Positions 1 to 12,238 of a stretch of 64,000 nt of DNA are shown piece after piece. The DNA comes from Antedon mediterranea (taxonomy: Eukaryota; Echinodermata; Crinoidea; Comatulida; Antedonidae): contig NC_092671.1 of assembly GCF_964355755.1 (NCBI RefSeq), positions 24,612,070-24,676,069 of the forward strand. The letters run 5' to 3'. Both the position numbers and the translations under genes were made by a program. The notes below the pieces were generated by a model. The model made no database searches. It was not told the origin of the DNA and worked only from the letters and a program-made list of their open reading frames with translations. Position 1 is the stretch's first letter. Each line of letters begins with the position of its first letter.

Positions 1-184
1 TTATTTTGTACTTGAAAAATCATAAACTAGTCATGTAGGCCTAATTATAATTCATAATTATATGAAGTTTAATACATGAATGAAGCAACCACTTTTTTAA
101 TTACGAAATAAATAGGCCCACTGGTCACATCTAGCTGGTAGGCCTACTACTAGTAGTATTAGTTAGTAGGCATCTGGGCTAGTT

Positions 185-322
185 CGCCGTGGCGCAGCTA
201 TTAAATGATCCCATCGCTGTTATTAGAGTCGCCGATTACTTCATTGTGGGCATGCACAATAGCGTGTCGGATTCCCTAAAGCTGGGCAGTTGAGTTCCGG
301 TGCCGGAATCCTAACCACGGCG
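185..322. other. Structured 138-nt element (possible tRNA-derived SINE or small RNA)
   Basis: The ends are complementary over 8 bp (CGCCGTGG at 185-192, CCACGGCG at 315-322). Inside are two further stems: ATTGTG/CACAAT around 235-255 and GGATTCC/GGAATCC around 269-309, the latter enclosing GGCA/TGCC. The left end (GTGGCGCAG) resembles a tRNA A-box region. No known RNA family is recognised. It lies just upstream of the first CNOT2 coding exon. Confidence 0.3.
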
Positions 323-504
323 TTAAATTAAATAGGCATAGGCCCTGCAGTATCCTAAATTTATTATAATTTGCTTAAATTGTAATTTTGGACGTTTTTT
401 ATAAATAATGTCACAAATTATTCTTTGTCTTAAATGTGAGTGTATGGTTAATTATGAAGCTAGCAATAGAAATTCTAATTCTACTATTATTTACAGATCA
501 TCAG

Positions 505-3500
505 ATGGCGAATTTAATGGGCTATGGTGGCCAGTGAGTGCATTTTGATTTTTTTTTTCCACATAATCGGACATTACTATATTTGCTAAATGTATGATTT
601 GATGGTTTTGTTATTTAACTTAAAGACACTGGGAATTACAGTAAGATACTCTCTCTACAGACCCACAGAAGTGTCTATTATTGTCCGATTAAGTTATTTA
701 TTATTATTTTATTTCCCAGTACATTTCCAGCATTATGACCGGGTTAATTTTTCATCCAACACCCATACTCATAATAAACAACCAAATACTGAGTAACCCC
801 ACTTTAATAGATTTAATCCAATCATTGTTACATGTACAGTACATCACAAAAATGAAGCACCTTAATCCTTTTTAATGCATGCATGATACAATGGTAAAAT
901 GGCAGATACATGTCTATCACAAAAGGGGAGAAGGTTTTCAAACACATCCAGGGGGATCTGTAATTTTTATTTTCAAGATATGCTTTATTAGTAATAAACA
1001 AATTCTAATAGTAGTAGCAATTATTAAAATGCATAATAAAAAAAATACTTACAATACAGTACATTCAAGATAAAAACAATGCTGATAGCTGTATGCATAC
1101 TTACAGTGTTTCATTACAGCAGTACCTTTTAAATCTAATGTATTGCTCATTTTTTTTCTGAACAGATTTGGGTTATCCCAATTACCCAACGACAGGAAAG
1201 GACAGCCAGATTTAAATCAGCCTGGTAAACGCAACTTTTATGTTTACTTAGTGGTGGTCAATATATAGCCCACTCAATATTTCATTGACATGTGAAAAAT
1301 AATTTACTAGCCTACTAAATTATAGTGAAATCATAATACAAATGGATCTTAAAATCAGCAGTTTTGTCAATTTTCACATACTTTTTTTTTTTTTTTTTTT
1401 TTTTTCAGATTTTACATTGTTAGGGAAAAAGGGGAAGATGGGATTTTTTGGAGAAGGAGATAAGGAAATAAGTGATCCAACAAGTATATACTTTCCAGCA
1501 CACAGGTCGGAAAAAGATGTAAGTGTAAGACATGATTTATATGATCTATCAGCTGTTTCTTTTGATGATGTAGCCCACTGAGTTAGTTGATGGTGAACTG
1601 TATGCTATTTTTTACTATATAAAGCCTTGATTGCACTGGACTTAATTTGGCTATACCCACTTGTTTTTCTAAACTACTATCAGTAAATGTATCTCTCTCC
1701 AAAAAAGTTAGTTCTGATCGACTGCCATTGTAGTTAAAATACTGTAGGTTTAAATTAAATTGCCCAAACATTCTTTTATATAAATGTATTTAGAAAATGT
1801 ATTCAATCATAAAACAGAATACAATATCATAAAAAAAGAAGTTAAAGTATTAATATCAGGTGTGCTGTTAACCTTACCAATTAAAAAAACAAAATCAGTT
1901 TATTTAGCTACATTAAAATATTATATACAGTAGAACCTATGTTTTAGTTTTACATTCCCTGGCTTTTACGTAAGCTTAAAATGACCAATGATGTCATCAT
2001 TTTCTTACATTGAGGGCGCAATTTAACAACAACAAAGCCATGGCTGTGTGAGGAATTCTGATGTGTGAGACAAGCTACACACGTGCATTTCCCCTACAGC
2101 AGCGACTGTTTTTATTGATAGAAAATACAAGAACATTGATATTTCAATTTACACTTTATTTAAACATAGCACAGCCTTTATATACTGTACTTTTTTAGTT
2201 AGGCCTCACATCTTGCTAGCCTGGCCAGCTAGCTAGTGACCCACCTGCATGCTGTACAGTAAAGTAGGAAAACACGGCAGCCTTTTTAGCTATGATTTAA
2301 GATCAACCTGGATTTTATGAATCCCATGTTTTACGCACGCCTTTCGGTTCCGTACGTAAAATGAAGGTTCTACTGGTAAATTGCATACAAATTTTGTCTT
2401 GAGCTTGTGTCTATATATGTACTGCTGATACCTCCTTTTTTTGTAGAAAATTATGGGTTCGAATCTCAGTCATGATTAATATGGTTAATTAATTAATTTC
2501 AAATTTACAGGTATTATCATCACAATTTGGTGTTGGTGGATTTGGTCAGAGTAAGTGATTGTTTCTTTTACATTGAATATTTACAATATTAGTTTTTTGG
2601 ATATGTTGTTCAACAAATATCGTTCAAAAAATAGATATTGATAGAATATATCAGGCAATTTTTTTTCAAAATAAATGTTTTTGCTTGAAGTGGTTGTTGG
2701 AAAAGTAAAATATATGGAATAGATTGTATTTGTATTTATACAGACACAACTAAAGTGTCCCTTTATGCCGAACTGCCACAAAATAGCAGAAGCTGGATAT
2801 GCCCATTATTTAGCCATAACACTTACATAATTAATGATCTTTTTTTTGTTTGTTCATTGTTTTTAACCTATATTTTGAAAATAACTTAACTTTTGAACAT
2901 ACTGTATTGTCAATTACAAGTGAAGATTTGGGTGTTTAGGTTAATACTTTTTAATCCATCTTAGATATGCCAAGTCTGCCACGAGGAATGCCCACACCAC
3001 AACAATTTCCACCCAGAAGTTTATCAAGTCACCATGGTAATCTAGCAGGACATGTTACACCAACAAGTGCATCATTGACATCAGGAATGCAACCTATAAA
3101 CCCATCATCACCAAACAGGTTAACATTAATGTTTTTTCACTTAGATTAGCATAATGTGTCATTATAGCATGATGCTACAATACTGATCAGTTGAAATTCC
3201 TTGCATGTTTTGATCATTTAATATATTTACAAGCGTTGCTATCCTCGAGTGATGCATCATGTCACACATCACGCACGAACGTATCCACTAACCGTTACCG
3301 TTATCCAGATAAAAAAATTTAAAGGTACACACATTCTCGATCCATACATTAACTGACCTAATTTTATTTTGTTGGCCCGGAAGCGAACCCTGTGTAGCAT
3401 GTAAGCCTAGCTAATAGTACTTATAGGCCTAGACATCATACTCTATGCTAGCCTAGCAATTCGCAACACTGACAAAAATGATTCTCCATTACAAAAAAAC

Positions 3501-6500
3501 AAACATTTTTCCGCCTAGGCCTACAGTACCTATGAATAAAGATTTCCATAAACCACAACGTCGCCGGAATCGAGTAGCGAGGCCTAGCTAGAGATATTCC
3601 GTGACTGCCATCAGATAGACTTCCTGTTACTGTAGCTTGGAAGCCAAAATTAAATATTACACACTCTGTGTGACAATAGATTGTTTATTTTTGTTTACAA
3701 AAAAGTCTAGCGCTTTCAAAGTGAAAGAGCTTCACATCGACGAAATAATAATACAGTACTTTAATATGTGAATGACAGCCTTTTTCTCAGTGGTGGCGCC
3801 AGCGGGGGGGCTACGGGGGCTCTAGCCCCCTCGTCGGGGAGCCTAGCCCCCCCGTCGGGGAACACGGGTACTTTTTGTCGGGGAATATAATATACAGTAA
3901 AAAACGTTCGCGTTCACTTCATACAGCTTCAGCGCCTAGAAAACCACGACGTTCCATTGACCGTGAGAGTACGTCAGAGGGCTATTATGCACTTTTATGC
4001 ATTCATTATTGCCAGTGATCCCGCAGCGATCTAACTTACTACTAAACAATAGCTAGGTACGCACTTGTCTGGCGGTATCCCTTTGTACGAATCGTTCAAC
4101 GTTGGGTCGAGACCCGTGATATCAAGTTCCATCCAGGGACCAAAATGTGTAATGTAGTTATTTTCCAGGCGAAGTTTACCGACGGTTACCGAAGGGAACA
4201 CGGGTACTTTTTGTCGGGGAATATAATATACAGTAAAAAGCGTTCGCGTTCACTTCGTAGCTAGCTTCAGCGCCTAGAAAACCGCGACGTTTCATTGACC
4301 GTGAGAGTACGTCAGAGTGATATTATGCACTTTATATGCATTCATTATTGCCAGCGATCTAACTTACTACTAAACAATAGTTAGGTACGCACTTGTCTGG
4401 CGGTATCCCTTTGTACGAATCGTTCAACGTTGGGTCGAGACGCGTGATATCATGTTCCATCAGGGGACCAAAATGTGTACTGTATGTAGTTATTTTCCAG
4501 GCGAAGTTTACCGACGGTTACGTCGTGTACTGTGTCGACGTACGCTACACTACAGCAAAAACAAATTAAGTTAATTGTTCGTATGTTCACCAATTTTTTA
4601 ATTTATAAGTAACCTTCTGTACCGTGGGGCACCTAAAATAAATTTTTCATCAATTACTAAACAAAAAAAACGTGCCATTTTCGCTTAGCCAACATCTTAT
4701 TATTGCTAAGTTATTACATTTTCAATGTCCTGTATGTCATGAATTTCTCACCACTCGGAAGTCCAGATGGTACGCACGCATACACTTGGGAGGAATAAAC
4801 TTATTTTCCCAACTGAAAAAGGTCTACTTGCGTTTTTTAAGCCTCTATGCCTGATGTTTCCAAAGTGTAAAATGCAATTTTTTGAAGACCTGCAGCTCTA
4901 GTTTTAAACATTTTCTTAGCTCAGCCCCAACAATAAAGCTGGTCATATTTCGAAGTACAAGAAGTGCATTTTCCGGGACCTAACATCTCTATTTTTCAAA
5001 CATTTCTTAGCTCAGTCACAACCATGATAGGGACTTATATATTTTGTTTCATGTTTTGAAGTATAATAAGTCCAATTTCCGGGACCTCCACCTCTATTTT
5101 TCTAAATTTTCTTTGAACATTTATTTTTTAAATTGAAAAATATGGATTGAAACAGTCATCGCGCATCGTTTTTTTGCACGCAGTATTTTATTTATGCATT
5201 ATAAAAAATGAAAAAAATGGCTACCCTAAATCTGATTAAAATGACCTCAAATGACGCTAGAACGCGTTGCTTCCGGGGGCGAAGCCCCCTGGACCCCCAC
5301 CGGGGGCCCTTGGCGGCCCCCAGCCTAGTGATGCTTGCTTCGCTCGCATAGCCCCCTCGTCGGGGAATGTAGCCCCCGCGTCGGGAAGATCCTGGCGCCA
5401 CCCCTGCTTTTTCTCCGCGGGTGAAAAATTAACAGCATGAAATGCGTCCTTGGTTTGACACCGAGGAAATAATGAAATCAAAGCAAATCTCTAAACGTTA
5501 GCGTTCTGAATAGTGTATCCCGATTGACCAAGCTGAAACGAGTTATCGGATCGGCATTCTCACGACGCAGACTGCTATCGGTTTAGCTCCCGATTACAAC
5601 CCGCGAACCACACCTATGTCAGTTGTTATTTTAATTTCAAAGGAATAAATGTTTCTGAGCTCTTTATATAGCTCTGATATTTTTATGTAATCAAATAGAT
5701 TGTAATTGTTAGCTTACAAAAAATAGCCCCTAATAGCAACAAACAGTTTAAGCTGTCTAGGCAACTGTAAAAATATAAGCACATTAAACAACAAATTAAA
5801 CTTCTTCAACATATTTCTAGGTAACATAATTATTTAGTATTGAATACTTGCCTGATAAATTTTTTTGTTTATTAGACCATTTAATAAGTTTTTGAATTGA
5901 CATTTAAAGGAGTTGATCAATAAACCAATCAACTGAAAATTAATTTTGCTACATGCCCCTTGTCATAAAAGCAATCAGTAGTAAATGGTACAGTTCATAT
6001 TCAAAGTAAGATAAACAATAATAGACAAACTACAAGGCACAGAGCAGCAGAGGAATTCCCTGCTATAAACTTCACTGAATGTCCCTGGATAACTTCATGG
6101 TGGACTAATACCACAATCATTTCCCACCACCAAACTAGCTAGGCTGTACTCTGTGCATAATGGGCTAGTCTGGATTGACTTTAAAATTTCTCAATAACCA
6201 TTTAAAATTATTTTTTCAGAGGTATTTTATCAGTAGGTCATCGGGGTTTGAGTAGTCCAAGTAGAACGTCGCCAAGCTTAATAGCAATGCATCAGAAGCA
6301 GCAGCAACAACAACAGCAACAAAGAGCAATTGGAACGTATGTTATCATGCTCATACTTTTCAAGCTTTGAAGAAAATATATATTAATTAAGAGATACCAG
6401 TAATAGATACCGTAACTCCATATAGATTACAGAAATCAAACTGCATATACTTTTTTCACATGTATTTTAATTGCAATAGGATATCTGGGGGTTATCAAGA

Positions 6501-9500
6501 CAGGACGACGCCGACAAGTATGAATAGTTTTGGAATCTCACGGTTAATATTAGCGCAACAGAACAACCTTCACAACCTTAGCAATATTAACCATCAGACG
6601 TTATCAAACAGTTATAATAATGCAACAAAAACAGCACCTGATTGGTTACAATTCAACAGTAATACAAGGAGTAAAGATCAGGGTTCTAGGTTTCCCTTTG
6701 ACCATTGGTGTAAGTATAAATGTTAATGTTTGCTTGTAAGCATTTGTTTATGTATTCATGATCTATCTCATTATTTATATTTTTTGTATAGACAATATTC
6801 TCTCATAAAAAAAAATGAAAATATAATCTATAGAAAACCTTTGGGACAAATCTCCGCCTTGGTTACCTACCTTATCTATCTCAGATGTACCGCGAAACGT
6901 AGATTTGATAAAATTAGTTTCCACTATTATGATATTGTTCCATATTTCTATCGTTAGATTTTCAACTCGGTGCGCACTAATTTCCGGGTTCACCTTGCAA
7001 CTTCCTGTTTGTTTTAGTTGGCTGTTGGTGGCGATAGCCATTTTAGTTTTTTGTTTATTTTCGGACCATCGTGTGAAGGTGCAGTAGCAAAATAAAAATT
7101 AATTAATTGTAAGTTGATAAAGATTAAATTAAATATACGCCATAAAGCATCCGAGTATATTTTGGGGAATAGTATATAAAACTAGAGGGTACTCCGAGAG
7201 TACAAACCTCCGCCTACTGTAAAATTCCCTACATAATGTCCCCGGAAAATATATATTAAAAAAAATTTTTTTTTTTATTACTTCTAAATGTAAATAGGCT
7301 AACTGCACACTAAAAAGTTATGGATGAGAGTTGGGTGGAATGGTTATGTATCCAGCATCTCATAGTTGGGATCGCTGGTTCAAGTCCCGCTTTTTTTTTT
7401 TATTGTTTTTGTATTTCTTTTTTTTTTGTGAACCTTATCTTTGACCCTGACCCTTCAAAATTTAACCACAATTATATAATGAATCATTGTGGCTAAGTTT
7501 GGTGAGAATCGGATAAAAACTGTGGTCTCTAGGGAGTAAAATAGTTTTTTTTTTAGTTGTGACCTATGACCTTTTCCCCTCAAATTCGAACTCGTCCGAG
7601 CATTTGGGGCATAGATCATTGTGGCCAAATTTGGTGAGAATCGGATATAAACTGTGGACTCCAGGCTGTTCACAGATACACACACACACAAGCATACAGG
7701 GGTGAAAATATAACCTCCTTGGCGGAGGTAATTACATAGGAAGAACTGATGATACTACCTTTTGTTTGAAAGTGAGTAAAACCCCGATAGCTGAGTTATT
7801 GAGTAAGCTGGCAGGAATAACTGTGGGCTATCTGTTTAGGTCCCGCTAGGACCATGAGATACTACCCATGTTGCAACATCTTCCTTCTTGGTCCGAATTG
7901 AAACAATTTTGAGTAATTTTAAGCGGGTGGGTACGAAACTATCCATTATAGTTTTTTGTTTATACTTGTCACTTCCTGTTAGTGTTAGTTAACTTTAAAA
8001 TCATTTTTCTGAAAATATTGATTGTAACAACCAAAACGTTAGACTGTGATATCTCTGGTATGTATAAAAATGGTATCAAGATATTTTTGTCAGTATTTTA
8101 AATCTTAAATTATTAATTTAATATTATGTACCTTACCTAGGCCAGGCCTTAGGTTCAGTTTTTGTTTAAATCTCAATTATCTTTTTGGTCAAAGTGAATA
8201 ATTATTATGTGGCATATTCAACAATAATTTTTTTAGGGGACAATATATCTCTGAATATTGTTTGCTATGACAGTTAAAAAAATAATGTTTCTTTGCATTG
8301 CAGCAAGTGAATCATCACCTTCACTAGATTTGAGTGACTTTCCCGCACTAGCAAATAGAGGACGACAAAATGATCTGAGTGCCTTTCAGTTACCAAACCC
8401 AATGGCAGGAAGACCGCAGTATGGTAATGATAACTTAAGCTATATATACTGTGCTTCATTTTATTGTGACATACGATTGATTGCAAATAGCATGCATTAC
8501 TGGTAGGAAACATTACTTTGGCTAATCAGTTACAACTCTCTGACTTTTATAATCAAAAGTTACAGGTTTCTAAAAATTTAAGGTCTATACCATGCATGAT
8601 GAACGTTAGACAAAATAAATTGCACTTTTCGGAGGGCCTTAACTTTAAAACGACAAGAGGGTCAGTTGGGTGATTCTGACATGAAATCACCCACAAAGGA
8701 TTACAGTATTAATTACTATATTTATGCCTTTTCTCATATTTAAACATTATACAGTCCTTGTGTGATAATAAAAGGAAACATATAATTAGACACTAAAATT
8801 ACGAAAATCGGACTGGGCTAACTTGATTTAATCTTACTGAACAACTCAAAAGAGTGTTGACCTTTGAAAGTTTTTGGCTACAGGGCCTTTGTTTGCAATT
8901 TGATATATAACAAACTATACGTTTTCTGATTCCCCATAACCGTACAAGTATTTATATATATTAAATGACCCCTGCCCGGAGTTGCACAAAGTTTCAGAAG
9001 GTAAGCTCAAGCTAAATATGTTCAGAATTGATCAAAGATCCCAAAACCATTTCCAAACCTTTGTTCGATAAAGTTGATCACGGAACCTATTCGCTGGTCC
9101 TCTAGTAGTAGTCAATTTATTTTCACTTTACAATTAGTTCCCTTTTTTTTAGTGGAGTGTTATAATTTTTACTTTGAATATATTTTTGGTTATAAATAAA
9201 ACTTGCTGGAAATAAGAAGGTTTTTGACTGTGTATTCTATTTTGCTTCACTGATGTCCAAAACAGTTGTACTGTTACTGATATTGATGCAAAAGATATTT
9301 TAAACAGGAATTTTAAAGATGCTCTTTTTTTTTCTTCTTAACAGTTGGCATGGTAAATAAAACTGCAGAACCCACACCTGAGTTTCAGATTCAAAATGAA
9401 GATTTTCCTGCCTTGCCTGGTTCAAATAATAAACAAGGTAGAACATAATATTTAAGATATCAACATAGTATATTAGTGAAATGAAAATAATGTTGATTTT

Positions 9501-12238
9501 GCAAACTTGTAGTGTTTCTCCTAAATATTGTATAGTAAATATTGCAAATAATAAATGTTTATGAGTGCGGTGGTACAAATTAATTTTGAGAGTTAAAAGC
9601 TAAAATTTCCCGATGCAACAGCTAGAAGATTTTGTTTTCGTGCCAAAATAAGTACTATTGCGGTATGACCCATAATTGTCCAATCAAATTACATAATTTA
9701 TTTAGGTGTTTTATAGATTTTATAATAAGTTATTACCTTAAACCATTAACCATAAGTGATAATGTATAAATTATAACATTGGGAGAGATTTTATCAATGC
9801 ACACTTAAACTGCGGAGTTTAAGACTCACCATAGTGTTAACACCTGTGTTTTGTGGTGTGTGTCCCGTTTTTTTAAATGAGTATATGTTGGTGATAATAA
9901 AATTAAATTTGGTTTTTCTACATGCAACAATGCATGTTAAGTAGTATATTTGAATATTTCCAAATTGTAATTATTTGTTTTAAAGGTTCAGAACAGCAGA
10001 ATATTAACAGTATGGATAGTCCTAGATTTCCAGGTGAAAACCCAAAACAAAACTCTAACAATGTCAAAAAAGGTGTTCAAATACATCCAGATGGTAAGTT
10101 ATAAATACCTATAAACCCTGTGTTGTGTTTCTTTTAACATCCAGTACCACATAAATTAAATGTTATCAAATAGTAAAAATACTGCCCACTCAAGCATAAA
10201 AGTGCACCCTAATAATACCTACTAAAATTTGTTTTTCGGTAAGAATAATATTTATTTAAATCAAACTAATATATTTAAGCAATCTTACTAAATAGGTATA
10301 ATATTAATTGTATGTAAATCAAACACTATAGTGAGCAAGGCTACTGTAGTACCTAACCGGAAAATTGTAAACACAGGTATAGTACATCCAATTTTGATTT
10401 GAAACTGAATGAGTTACATATCGGGGTAGCAATTTTGTGTGTCATTTTGCGTAATAAAAATGCTGTAGCTGTATACATATACACTGTATTATTGTTCGAC
10501 ATGATGGCGAACACCGCTTAAAATGCTTGATTGAAATTATGATTTGATTAAACTAGAAACATGTGGTCCCAATTTGTCACTAACCATTGGTAAGCCAATA
10601 GTCCACTTAATGTTTGTCACTTAAATGTAGTAAAGTCTAAATGGTTCATATTGAATAAAATGTTATTATATAATCTATTTTATTGTGTCAGGCAAAATAA
10701 CCAACATTCCTGCTGGTATGGTGACCGATCCATTTGGTATGGTTGGATTGTTAACGTTTATCAGGGCTGCAGAAACAGACGCTAACCTTGTTCAACTTGC
10801 ACTGGGAAGTGATTTAACTACATTAGGTCTTAATCTTAACTCACCAGAGTAAGTATTTGTTCATGCAACTTTTATTAGAATAATAGTGTAGTATTTTGTT
10901 ATGTCATAGCATGGAGCTAGTATGCAAATAATGTTTTTCGAGTGGAACTCAATGCATCTTCTGGATTTTATCTAGAAAGCCTAGCTCTTCCTGTCTAGAT
11001 GTTGTTGGCTACTTATCAAAGGCCTAGAGTACTGTGAATGTGCTTAAAATGACTCTTGTTATTTTATGACTACATTATTACATTCCTAAAAATGTTTAAA
11101 ATACATTCACTTACATTGATGTATTATAATGTATATGTATTAAAATTATTTATTAAATAATTTTTTTTTATGATATTGAAAAGCAGAAATTTATATGGTA
11201 CGTTCCAGTCACCTTGGGCTGATGGTCCCTGTCGACCCCAAGACATTGACTTCCATGTTCCATCTGAGTATTTGACAAATCTTCATATTAAAGATAAGGT
11301 AGTTTTCTCAGTTACACAGTATCTATATAAACTCAATCCGCACCATATGAATAATAACAATGTCATATTGTCAATCATAGCCTTTTAATTTAATTTTAAT
11401 TTATCACGCATTTACAAAAATATTTTTGCTATTAGTACATATTAATTCCCTAAATTCAGTAAACTATATCATCAGGCTCACCACCCCAATATTTTAATAA
11501 TCAAATTTCTTTTTATTTACATTCTTCATTTTGTACATATGATCATTTTTATTATGTTGCATATTATGCATTACCGTAATTATGTTCATAGGGTTACCAA
11601 AAATGATAAAATTATTTAATAACATTTTGAGACTGCTCCCTCAAGATGTAAATAGAGCGCAATCTCTGGTAGCATACAAACTATTTTTTTGTTTGTTCTT
11701 ATCTATATTTGTTCTTTCTATATGGTATTGAAATAATTTGTTGTTACTTTCAGTTGGCACCAATCAAACTTAGTAGGTATGGAGAGGATCTTCTATTTTA
11801 CTTGTATTATACCCATGGTGGCGAGGTTCTTCAATTAGCAGCTGCAGCTGAATTGTAAGCAACTTTTTACAAATATTGCATTTGTAGAATATTTTTAAGT
11901 AGCATTTTCATCTTTAACCTTACTCATTTATTTAGCAAATTTAATCTTTTTGGAATTGGCACTTTATAAATGTTTGATTATTATTATGTCTTTGTCTTAG
12001 GTACAATCGGGACTGGAGGTATCATAAAGATGAACGAGTTTGGATTACTAGGGGACCTGGCATGGAACCATCCGTAAAAACAAACTCCTATGAAATGGGA
12101 ATGTACTACTATTTTGATTGTCATCGCTGGTGTAAGGTTCCTAAGGAATTTCACCTAGATTATGATAAGCTAGAAGAGCGTCCTCACTTGCCAGCATCCT
12201 TCCATCATAATGTTTCTACCAACCAGGTTGCTCACTAG
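505..12238 (+). CDS. CNOT2: CNOT2, CCR4-NOT complex subunit 2, 14 coding exons, 555 aa
   Basis: CNOT2 is a scaffold subunit of the CCR4-NOT deadenylase; its C-terminal NOT box pairs with CNOT3 and docks on CNOT1. Coding exons by my reading: 505-533, 1166-1224, 1409-1518, 2511-2550, 2965-3118, 6220-6336, 6480-6709, 8304-8423, 9345-9437, 9986-10093, 10692-10848, 11187-11298, 11754-11854, 12001-12238. All junctions are GT-AG and phases agree throughout, giving 1668 nt including TAG. The protein starts MANL, carries PAHRSEKD near residue 60, a short poly-Q near 160, LDLSDFPAL and NEDFPALPG, then the NOT box from about residue 355 (TFIRAAETD, LALGSDLTTLGLNLNSPE, CRPQDIDFHVPSEYLTN, GEDLLFYLYY, KLEERPHLP). 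An AG at 495-496 implies a 5' UTR intron. Length is close to vertebrate CNOT2 (about 540 aa). Exon 7 is the least conserved and its borders the least certain. Confidence 0.93.
1928..2375. mobile_element. Tigger/pogo-like MITE in CNOT2 intron
   Basis: About 450 bp bounded by CAGTAGAACC on the left and GGTTCTACTG on the right. Subterminal sequence also matches loosely in inverted orientation (TTACGTA). TA precedes the left end; the right TA is displaced by one base. No transposase is visible. Family assignment rests on the pogo/Tigger-type terminus. Confidence 0.5.
3788..5406. mobile_element. Non-autonomous hAT element with 8-bp target duplication
   Basis: The left end CAGTGGTGGCGCCAG and the right end (reverse complement CAGGGGTGGCGCCAG) form near-perfect terminal inverted repeats starting CAG, as in hAT. 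The flanks are direct repeats CTTTTTCT at 3780-3787 and 5407-5414, the 8-bp duplication expected for hAT. The ends are rich in CCCC/GGGG runs. A ~335-bp segment is tandemly duplicated inside. No transposase ORF is apparent. It sits in CNOT2 intron 5. Confidence 0.8.
3856..4521. repeat. Internal ~335-bp tandem duplication inside the hAT element
   Basis: The stretch beginning GGGAACACGGGTAC (about 3857) and ending GAAGTTTACCGACGGTTAC (about 4189) recurs from about 4194 to 4521 with scattered substitutions and small indels. Confidence 0.8.
7182..7730 (-). mobile_element. Helitron-like non-autonomous element, copy 1
   Basis: Read on the minus strand it ends in a hairpin (GTACTCTCGGAGTAC) followed by CCTCTAG, the hairpin-plus-CTAG layout of Helitron 3' ends. 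The opposite end carries a CCTCCGCCAAGGAGG motif. It shares both ends with the element at 22413-23974. An internal block with GGTGAGAATCGGAT occurs twice (about 7480-7540 and 7612-7680). No Rep/helicase coding is visible. Confidence 0.55.

Noticed and set aside
9300-9578. 92-codon minus-strand frame
   Set aside because: Antisense to CNOT2 exon 9 and flanking intron; no coding signature.
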